NCBI RefSeq assembly: GCF_022601895.1
Contig: NZ_JAKVIO010000027.1
Span: 1-58,185 of the forward strand
Source: Sphingomonas sp. LaA6.9
GTDB lineage: Bacteria; Pseudomonadota; Alphaproteobacteria; Sphingomonadales; Sphingomonadaceae
Length of the DNA stretch: 58,185 bases
Direction: 5' to 3'
Shown: positions 51,773-58,185 of the stretch, piece after piece
Layout: every line of letters starts with the position of its first letter
How positions within the stretch are numbered: the first letter of the stretch is position 1
Program-made: the position numbers and the translations under genes
Notes under the pieces: model-generated
What the model saw: only the letters and a program-made list of their open reading frames with translations
What the model was told of the DNA's origin: nothing
Database searches by the model: none

Positions 51773-53479
51773 TCAGCGCCCCTGGCTGCGCCAGCGCTTG
51801 ATGACGCGGCCGAGGATTTCCTCCTCCCCACCACTTTCGCGCCACAGATCGGTGAAAACGGGATCGCTCGAGGCAGGACGCCGCACCTCTTCCAATGTGT
51901 CGAGCGCGACGCGTATCGGGATCGCGACGCCTTCGCCGCAGATGATCGCCTCGCGGTTGCGCAGCGCCGGGATCGAATCGAGGAAGCCCTTGGCGCCCTC
52001 GGGCATCGCTGCCTTGACGAAGGCCTGGTCGCGTTCGTTGTTGAGGCGCATCGCGATGATCGTGCCGCACTGCGAGAGCACACCTTCGGCAAGGTCCGAC
52101 GGGCGCTGCGTGATGAGGCCCAGCGAGACGCCGTACTTACGGCCTTCCTTGGCGATGCGCTCGAGGATCTTGCGCACCGAGGAACCCGTTGTCACGCGGT
52201 CCGACGGGACATAGCGGTGCGCTTCCTCGCACACGAGCAGGATTGGACGTTGCGGTTCGTTGCGTGACCAGATCGCATAGTCGAACACCATGCGGCTGAG
52301 CACCGCGACCACGACGGACGTGATTTCGGAAGGGACGCCCGACACGTCGATGATCGATATCGGCTTGCCGTCGCCGGGCAGGCGGAAGATGCGGCCGAGG
52401 AAGTTCGCCATGCTGTCGGCGACGAGCATGCCGGAGAACATGAAGCTGTAGCGCGGGTCGGCCTTGATCTCGTCGATCTTGGTCTTCAGCCGCATATAGG
52501 GCCCGCTCTCGCCCGCGCGGTCCAGCTTGCCCATCTCGTTCTGGATGATGCCGGTAAGGTCGGAGAGAAGATAGGGGATAGGCGAGTCGACGGTGAGCTT
52601 GGTGATGCCCTCGGCAGCGCGGTTCTTGGCGCGCGCCGCCAGCAGACACTTGGCGAGGATGTCGCGGTCGAGCTGGCCGTCATTGCCTGTGGTGGTGATG
52701 AAGACCTCGCAATGCTCCTCGAAGTTCATCAGCCAATAGGGCATGGCGAGGTTGTTGACGTCGTAGATCGCGCCATTGGTCTTGAACGCCGCCGAATATT
52801 CGCCGTGCGGGTCGATCATGACGATATGCCCTTCGGGCGCCATGTCGCAGATGCGGTGCAGGATGAGCGCCGCCGATGTCGACTTGCCCGTACCGGTCGA
52901 GCCCAGCAGCGCAAAATGCTTGCCGAGCATCGCATCGACGAAGAGCGCGCCGCGAATATCCTTGGTGGGATAGACGGTGCCGACCTCGATATGCGGCCGA
53001 TCCTCTGCGGCGTACATCTGCTGCATGTCGTCGCTCGACACGGGATAGATGCGGCAACCGGGTACCGGGTAGCGCGTGATACCGCGGCGGAAATGCGTAA
53101 GGCGACCGGTCAGGCGTGCCTCGTTGCCCTCTCCCAGAAAGTCGATGTCGGCGAAGATCAGATCGCTGTCGGCGCTGGCCAGGCGCAGGCTCTTGACGTT
53201 GGAGATCAACCATTGGTTGTTGACCTTCATCTTGATCTGGCTGCCGACCTGGCCCGCCATCGCGATGCTCGGATCGTCATTGTCGCCGAGCTTGCGCAGC
53301 ATTGCGGCGTCGAGCTCGATCCGCGCGCCCGAACCGCCAACCTCGAGAACCTTTCCGATCTCGGCCGAATCATAAAGGCCCGCAGCCGCGACGCCCGTTT
53401 CGACAGGCTCCGATGCCAGCGATGGCGTGTGGCGTTCGGCGCCGTTGCCATAGCCCTGAATGCCCGCATAGTCCGTCAT
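51773..53479 (-). CDS. HerA-like DUF87 ATPase with HAS-barrel
   Basis: A 568-residue motor ATPase of the HerA/FtsK superfamily. Residues ~35-140 look like a HAS-barrel; Walker A GSTGTGKST is at 193-201; Walker B region ILLVCEEAHRYVP and sensor LGLITQRPSDLAEGVLSQCG follow. Known HerA proteins form hexamers that move DNA with NurA; no NurA or defence partner gene lies next to this one. It is a widespread stand-alone version in alphaproteobacteria. Confidence 0.9.
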   Translation of the reverse strand: MTDYAGIQGYGNGAERHTPSLASEPVETGVAAAGLYDSAEIGKVLEVGGSGARIELDAAMLRKLGDNDDPSIAMAGQVGSQIKMKVNNQWLISNVKSLRLASADSDLIFADIDFLGEGNEARLTGRLTHFRRGITRYPVPGCRIYPVSSDDMQQMYAAEDRPHIEVGTVYPTKDIRGALFVDAMLGKHFALLGSTGTGKSTSAALILHRICDMAPEGHIVMIDPHGEYSAAFKTNGAIYDVNNLAMPYWLMNFEEHCEVFITTTGNDGQLDRDILAKCLLAARAKNRAAEGITKLTVDSPIPYLLSDLTGIIQNEMGKLDRAGESGPYMRLKTKIDEIKADPRYSFMFSGMLVADSMANFLGRIFRLPGDGKPISIIDVSGVPSEITSVVVAVLSRMVFDYAIWSRNEPQRPILLVCEEAHRYVPSDRVTTGSSVRKILERIAKEGRKYGVSLGLITQRPSDLAEGVLSQCGTIIAMRLNNERDQAFVKAAMPEGAKGFLDSIPALRNREAIICGEGVAIPIRVALDTLEEVRRPASSDPVFTDLWRESGGEEEILGRVIKRWRSQGR

Positions 53480-53570
53480 CTGAGATCCCCCGAAACCACC
53501 CTGAAAGGCAGTGTCCCGCTGTAGTGCGACGGGGTAAATATTTGATTGACCAGAACGCGGCGCGCCCTGC

Positions 53571-54323
53571 CTAGCCGCGGCGGAACAAGGCGCCCGCTGC
53601 CCATCCCAGCGTCAGCGACAGCATCACCGCGACAATGCCATAGGTGAAGGGGCTGCTCTCGGCGGCGGCCGCCACGAAGCGCTCGAACCCCGACTTGCCG
53701 ATCTCGACGTCGCGGCTCGCGCCCGCAATCACGCGACCGTTCTGGATAAGGAAAGTCTCCGCAGTGTAGCGGCCGACTGGCACGCGCGCGGGAATGGCGA
53801 TGCGCGCGCGATAGAGCACGCCGTCGGTGATCTCGACGGTGGTCGATTCCTGGACGAACAGGCCCGTGCGGCGACGCAGGTCGATCAGTCCGGATTCGAA
53901 GCGCTGCTGCTCGCCTGGCGTTCCGATATTGGCGGGAGACAGCTGGAGATTGTCGAGGCCCAGCTCGAAGATCGACGCGGTGCGTTCGTCCACCATTTCG
54001 TGAATGGGGCGCGACGATGCGACCGCATAAAAGGCGGGCGCCGAGCGAAATCTGGCGCTGTCCGCATTCACCCAGATTCCAGCCATCTTCTGCTTCTCGC
54101 GGACCACGATAGATTGCGTCGGGCCGCGGAGCACCACCGCGATCTCGGCGGGCTTTTCAGGGGTGCGACCGCCGGGATAGAGGATCGCACCAAAGGCCAG
54201 CAATTCGGCACCGGTGAAGCTGTAGATGATCTCGACCTTGCGCTGGGAAACGTCGGGTACGAGCACGGGTTCGTTGGCGCCGATGAGAAGCGGGGCGAAC
54301 ATCAGGATCGCGCGCCGCTTCAT
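53571..54323 (-). CDS. TIGR02186-family transmembrane protein
   Basis: A 250-residue protein with an N-terminal signal or anchor (AILMFAPLLIGANEP) and a C-terminal TM helix (FTYGIVAVMLSLTLGWAAGA). The centre has VEIIYSFTGAELLAFGAILY, VVLRGPTQSIVVREKQKMAG and FYAVASSRPI, as in TIGR02186. The ATG at 54323 overlaps the stop of the TauE gene (ATGA). It is probably a partner of that exporter; function unknown. Confidence 0.85.
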   Translation of the reverse strand: MKRRAILMFAPLLIGANEPVLVPDVSQRKVEIIYSFTGAELLAFGAILYPGGRTPEKPAEIAVVLRGPTQSIVVREKQKMAGIWVNADSARFRSAPAFYAVASSRPIHEMVDERTASIFELGLDNLQLSPANIGTPGEQQRFESGLIDLRRRTGLFVQESTTVEITDGVLYRARIAIPARVPVGRYTAETFLIQNGRVIAGASRDVEIGKSGFERFVAAAAESSPFTYGIVAVMLSLTLGWAAGALFRRG

Positions 54324-55234
54324 TGCAGGGCCACCGTATAGATCTCGTCGGGGCGCCAGCCGAGACCCACCGCCATGCGGACTGCGACGAGCAACACCAT
54401 CACGGCAAGCATCAGGCGCAGATATTCGGGCTTCATCTTCTGCGCGAAGCGCGCGCCATATTGGGCACCGGTAACACTCCCGATCAGCAGCAGTCCGGCC
54501 AGCACGATGTCGACCGCCTTGGTGGTCGTCGCGTGCACCATCGTTGCGGCTATCGTCACGAAGAGAATCTGAAAAAGCGACGTGCCGACAACGACCTGGG
54601 TCGTCATGCCGAGCAGATAGAGCATTGCGGGGACCATGATGAAGCCGCCGCCGACGCCGAGGATGACGGTCAATATGCCCGTCAAAAAACCCAGAATCAG
54701 CGGCGCCAGCGGCGAAATGTAGAGGCCGGACCGATAGAAGCGCCAGCGCAGCGGAAGCGCTGCCACCAATGGATGATGGCGGCGCTTGCGCACCGCGAGG
54801 GGCGCGCCGGTTTTCATCGCGACGATGCTGGTCCACGCCTCCCTGGCCATCATGCCCCCGATCGTGCCGAGCAGCAGCACATAGAGGAGCGCGATGGCGG
54901 TATCGATCTGGCCCGAATCCTGAAGCAGGCGAAAAATGCCCGCGCCCGCGAGCGAGCCCAGAATGCCGCCCACAACGAGCACGCCCCCCATGTGGAAGTC
55001 GACGCCATCGCGTCGCACATGCGCAAATACGCCCGACACGCTTGCCCCGGTCACCTGCGTAGCTGCTGAGGCCGCTGCGACGGTGGGGGGGATGCCATAG
55101 AAGATCAGCAGCGGCGTGGTCAGGAAGCCGCCGCCAACACCGAACATGCCCGAGAGCAGGCCAACGAGTCCGCCGAGCCCGATAATCACGAGCGCGTTCA
55201 CCGAGATATTGGCGATCGGCAGGTAGAGGTCCAT
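54320..55234 (-). CDS. TauE/SafE-family sulfite/organosulfonate exporter
   Basis: A 304-residue inner-membrane protein with about eight TM segments and two family repeats: LSGMFGVGGGFLTTPLLIFY and LTVILGVGGGFIMVPAMLYL. TauE/SafE members export sulfite or sulfonates. It is coupled to the TIGR02186 gene, a pairing seen in alphaproteobacteria. A cytoplasmic loop with RKRRHHPLVAALP lies in the middle. Confidence 0.92.
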   Translation of the reverse strand: MDLYLPIANISVNALVIIGLGGLVGLLSGMFGVGGGFLTTPLLIFYGIPPTVAAASAATQVTGASVSGVFAHVRRDGVDFHMGGVLVVGGILGSLAGAGIFRLLQDSGQIDTAIALLYVLLLGTIGGMMAREAWTSIVAMKTGAPLAVRKRRHHPLVAALPLRWRFYRSGLYISPLAPLILGFLTGILTVILGVGGGFIMVPAMLYLLGMTTQVVVGTSLFQILFVTIAATMVHATTTKAVDIVLAGLLLIGSVTGAQYGARFAQKMKPEYLRLMLAVMVLLVAVRMAVGLGWRPDEIYTVALQ

Positions 55235-55283
55235 TGTCCGTTCAGGCGTAGCCCTTCAGTCGCGCGGCGAAAAGCCGCGAAAT

Positions 55284-55705
55284 TCAGAAACCGCCGTCAA
55301 GTGCGAGGGCAATGCCCGAACGCGGGGTCGCGTTGCCCGAGACGCGCTGCCGCCAGTCCAGCGAAGCGCCGATATTAGGGTTGTCGAGCCGGAAGCGCAG
55401 GCGCGGCCCGATATCGAGCCGCGACACGCCGGGTTGCGCTGCACCCCACACCCCGTCGCCCACCGCGAGACTCGAACCGTCTTGCTCGAGCACGGTCCGC
55501 ATCGCGGTTGCGGCGCCATCGACAAAGCCGTCGCGCCGCTGCAGACCGACAATGCCCGCCTGGCCATAGGCTTCGAGCGCGAAATCCGCGGGCAGGGCGA
55601 CGGGGCCGATGCCACCGGCCGCCATCGCGGCAAACGCGTTGCGTCCGCCCCGACCAAGCGCGATCCGCCGCTCGAAGGTCAGGGTGAGGGGACTGATTGC
55701 GCGGG
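55284..55705 (-). pseudogene. NfrA-type outer-membrane protein, C-terminal remnant
   Basis: The frame around SPLTLTFERRIALGRGGRNA, then GGIGPVALPADFALEAYGQA and WGAAQPGVSRLDIGPRL, and a final SGIALALDGGF, resembles the C-terminal barrel of the large NfrA-type protein (phage N4 adsorption protein A-like). About 130 residues remain of a protein that should be many hundreds long. It follows the nfrB-like remnant directly in another frame, so it is a fusion made by a deletion. Confidence 0.6.
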
Positions 55706-56697
55706 CCGCCAGCCGAGACGATCCCAGCCCGCCAGCGCAATTCCCGTCATCCAGCGCGATTTCTGATTCACCGCATCCGCAAGCCGCGAGGGGAAATGCG
55801 CGCGCACCGCGACGGGCTTGCCCCCGGGCGTCGCAGGCAGCCGCACGAAGATGCCCGAACCGCCATATTCCGCGATGCGAAGGTCGAGTTCATAGTCTTC
55901 GGTCAGGCTGTCGCTGTCGAAGGGAAATCCGCCGTTGGCGAACGCAATCCGTTCAAGCGCTCGCGCGCAAAGGCGCAGCCCACTCCCGCGGACGGAACCG
56001 CGGCGCCCAGCGCTTCGCGCGCCACCACGCTTTTGCCATGCGCCTCGGCAAACTCGTCGCAATAGTGACCCGAGATCCATCGCGATCCGCGGTCGACGAG
56101 CGGCAGCACGGGAAGCTGGACAAGCACGAAGCGCTCGATGAGCGTATCGAAGATCCTGAGTTCGCCCGAGTGGACCACGTCCTCGGCATCGTGCAGGACG
56201 ATCGCCTTGGCGCGGCAGCCACGTTTGCGTTCGTCTCGTTCCAGTGCGCTCCACAGGGCATTGAGGCAATCGGCTTTCGTGGTGGGCCCCGGTCGCGCGT
56301 TGATCACCATGCGTACGCGCAAGTCGCGTGCCGCGACCGAGGCAACCGCCACGATCGTCGCGGGATCATTGGGATAGACGCCGACATACAGGCGATAGTC
56401 GGGATGGTCGAAGCGCGCGAGCGCGGTCGAGAGCAACTGTGCGATCACTGTATCTTCGCGCCAGGCGGGGATGAACACTGCGAGCCAGCCGGGGTCGCGC
56501 GGTGGAGCAAGACTGGTGAGATCGGCACGCGGGCGCCGCCGGTACACGATAAGGCGCCGCCAGAGCGCATTGGCGATCCAGACCAGATCGACCAGCAGAT
56601 CGTCGATGCCACCGATCAAGAACAGCACGGCCGCAAACAGCACGAGTTCGTGCGCGGTCGCGCCGGTCCATGCGGCAATTGTCGCTAAGTCCCCCAT
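55679..56697 (-). pseudogene. NfrB-type glycosyltransferase, frameshifted and truncated
   Basis: From ATG 56697 (GGGGCTG upstream) the protein has two TM-like segments (LVLFAAVLFLIGGIDDLLVD) and a GT2 domain with VFIPAWREDTVIAQLL, VLHDAEDVVHS. Near 55955-55967 the frame changes by one missing base (GCGCGCGAGCGC); the other frame continues with SLTEDYELDLRIAEYGGSG and QKSRWMTGI (TED and QxxRW). It then stops early at 55679, losing the C-terminal membrane and regulatory parts. The frameshift could be a read error, but the truncation could not. Confidence 0.7.
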
Positions 56698-56835
56698 ATC
56701 CGACAGCCCCGATTCGGATTTGATGAGCATCCGAAATGATTTGCTTGTTGGCAAGCCTCGACGAAAATCGCTATATCATGTGGACTTAACGCCCTGTTTA
56801 GCGTCACTCTCCGCGGCGCAAGGATGGAGAGTCGG

Positions 56836-58185
56836 ATGCGCAATCGAGCCTGGCGTTTTGCTCTTCTGGCATTGGCACTGGCGCCCGTCGCCGCGTCGGG
56901 AGACCAGTCGGCGCAGGTTGTCCTCGCGACGCCGGGTGCGGGTGGAGGGGCGATCGAGCGCTTCACGATGCGCTTCTCCGACGACATGGTGGCGCTCGGC
57001 GATCCGCGCGCGACGGTGCCCGTGAAGGTCGGTTGCACGGTTGGCGGGCAGGGGCGCTGGATCGACCCCAAAACCTGGGTCTGGGATTTCGAGCGGGCGC
57101 TTCCCGGTGGACTGGCTTGCGACTTCACGCTCAACGATGGGCTGAAAACGCTTGCCGGGACCGCGATCAGCGGACAGCGCAAATTCACCGTCGACACGGG
57201 TGGCCCTTCGGCCCGCGCGGTGCTGCCCGGGCAATATGACGGCGACATCGAAGAGGATCAGGTTTTCCTCGTCGCCACCAATGTACAACCCGATGCCGCC
57301 TCGGTCGCCGCCAACGGCTATTGCGCTGTGGACGGTATCGGCGAGAAGATACCGCTCGATGTGCTGAAGCCCGAGGTGGTCGACGCCGTCCTGTCGGGGC
57401 TCGGCAAGGACAATTACCGCGTCACGAACTTCCTCAACGAGGCGGGGCTGCCGGAGGCGATCCCCGAAAACGCCGCCGAGCGCGGCAAGGCGTGGCAGAC
57501 CATCACCGCGGTGAAATGCCGCCGTCCACTGCCCCCGGGCCGCGACATGGCGGTGGTCTGGGGCCAGAACATCACGGGTTCGGGCCGGATAGCGGGGCGC
57601 GACCAGCGCTTCGATTTCACGGTACGCAAGGAATTCGCGGCGCGCTTCGAATGTTCGCGCGTCAATCCGCAGGCAGGCTGCAACCCGGTGCAAAAGGCGT
57701 GGGTGCGCTTCTCAGCGCCGGTCTCGGTGGAGACCGCGAAGGCGATCCGGATAGAATTGCCGGGCGGGAAGAGCCTTGAGCCTAAGGTCGATAATGAAGG
57801 CGCCGCAACGGTTTCGCAGGTCGGTTTCGAGGCACCACTTCCCGCCGCGACGACCGCGAAGCTGATCCTGCCCAATGGTGTCAGGGATGAAAGCGGCCGC
57901 CCGCTCACGAACCAGCAGCGTTTCCCGCTCGAGGTGAAGTTCGACGAGGCGCCGCCGCTCGTGAAGTTCGCGGCCAATTTCGGGATCATCGAGCTGGGCG
58001 AGGGGGGCGTGCTGCCGGTGACCGTCCGCAATGTCGAGCCCGAATTGCAGGGGCGCCACATGGGCGTGACCGGTCAGAGCCTGCGCGTCGCGGGTTCGGA
58101 CGGCGAGGTCGCCAGATGGCTGCGCGATATCGACGAGGCCAGCGAGAACGACTTTCGCACCGAGAAGCGGGGCGGCGAGGACGTG
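56836..58185 (+). CDS. Alpha-2-macroglobulin-like protein, N-terminal part (cut by window end)
   Basis: The frame stays open from ATG 56836 (GGAGAG upstream) to the last base, 450 codons. A signal peptide (FALLALALAPVAASGDQ) is followed by Ig-like macroglobulin domains: FTMRFSDDMVALGDPRATVP, WVWDFERALPGGLACDFTLN, and AWVRFSAPVSVETAKAIRIE. This matches the N-terminus of bacterial alpha-2-macroglobulin (YfhM/ECAM-like) periplasmic protease traps; no lipobox is seen. The thioester region lies beyond the window. Confidence 0.85.
   Translation, partial: MRNRAWRFALLALALAPVAASGDQSAQVVLATPGAGGGAIERFTMRFSDDMVALGDPRATVPVKVGCTVGGQGRWIDPKTWVWDFERALPGGLACDFTLNDGLKTLAGTAISGQRKFTVDTGGPSARAVLPGQYDGDIEEDQVFLVATNVQPDAASVAANGYCAVDGIGEKIPLDVLKPEVVDAVLSGLGKDNYRVTNFLNEAGLPEAIPENAAERGKAWQTITAVKCRRPLPPGRDMAVVWGQNITGSGRIAGRDQRFDFTVRKEFAARFECSRVNPQAGCNPVQKAWVRFSAPVSVETAKAIRIELPGGKSLEPKVDNEGAATVSQVGFEAPLPAATTAKLILPNGVRDESGRPLTNQQRFPLEVKFDEAPPLVKFAANFGIIELGEGGVLPVTVRNVEPELQGRHMGVTGQSLRVAGSDGEVARWLRDIDEASENDFRTEKRGGEDV

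Noticed and set aside
51773-53479. HerA-like ATPase as part of an antiphage system
   Set aside because: Defence HerA proteins occur with Sir2, DUF4297 or NurA partners; none is adjacent here, and the neighbours are purine genes and an exporter.

Overview
The window reads as ordinary chromosome of a high-GC alphaproteobacterium of the order Sphingomonadales (Sphingopyxis/Sphingomonas type). This is an inference from gene content: a very large Oar-like TonB receptor, the block ruvC-ruvA-orf-ruvB-ybgC-tolQRAB-pal, the DUF2312/DUF1244/pyruvate kinase neighbourhood, a cysteine-free 41-residue L36, DUF2236, TIGR02186 and PhoX proteins, and short palindromic intergenic repeats. No CRISPR array, rRNA operon, intact prophage or insertion sequence was seen. 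Both ends cut a gene: a LuxR-type regulator on the left and an alpha-2-macroglobulin-like protein on the right.

Layout. 1-4.4 kb: end of a LuxR-type regulator, then a minus-strand stress operon (hemerythrin-like protein, thioredoxin-reductase-like flavoprotein, large catalase KatE) behind a possible EcfG-type promoter. 4.6-4.9 kb: an integrase N-terminal stub downstream of tRNA-Pro(CGG), suggesting that the stress operon lies in a decayed island. 5-13 kb: ferredoxin-NADP reductase, PnuC, a YncE-like propeller, a glycine-zipper/ClpP-like periplasmic pair, LepA, a DUF2236 protein and YbaK. 13-20 kb: PhoX with a possible Pho box; then a leader peptide, a diiron protein and OsmC, divergent from a BTAD-alpha/beta-hydrolase regulator, followed by a GlxA-type regulator. 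20-30 kb: Oar-like receptor, HD-domain protein, a metal-uptake operon (DUF2946, TonB receptor, PepSY protein) divergent from a LytS/LytTR two-component pair.

30-40 kb: an SPFH protein, a ribbon-helix-helix protein and a 32-residue membrane peptide behind a perfect 22-bp palindrome; the Tol-Pal operon; the Ruv genes with a 56-codon membrane ORF coupled between ruvA and ruvB; YebC and YbjQ. 40-53 kb: DUF2312, DUF1244, pyruvate kinase, a beta-barrel protein, HAD hydrolase, L36, GalE, a DUF4136 lipoprotein, an M14 carboxypeptidase, dienelactone hydrolase, AhpD, GpmA, a diguanylate cyclase, PurE/PurK and a HerA-like ATPase. 53-58 kb: TIGR02186 and TauE proteins, a decayed nfrB-nfrA remnant and the start of the macroglobulin gene.

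The least explained items are the SPFH/RHH/micropeptide operon with its palindrome, the small protein embedded between ruvA and ruvB, and the divergent BTAD-hydrolase/diiron/OsmC locus. Several dispersed structured repeats (three copies of one family, two of another) sit between genes. Start codons were chosen by ribosome-binding site and family alignment from memory; no database search was possible.
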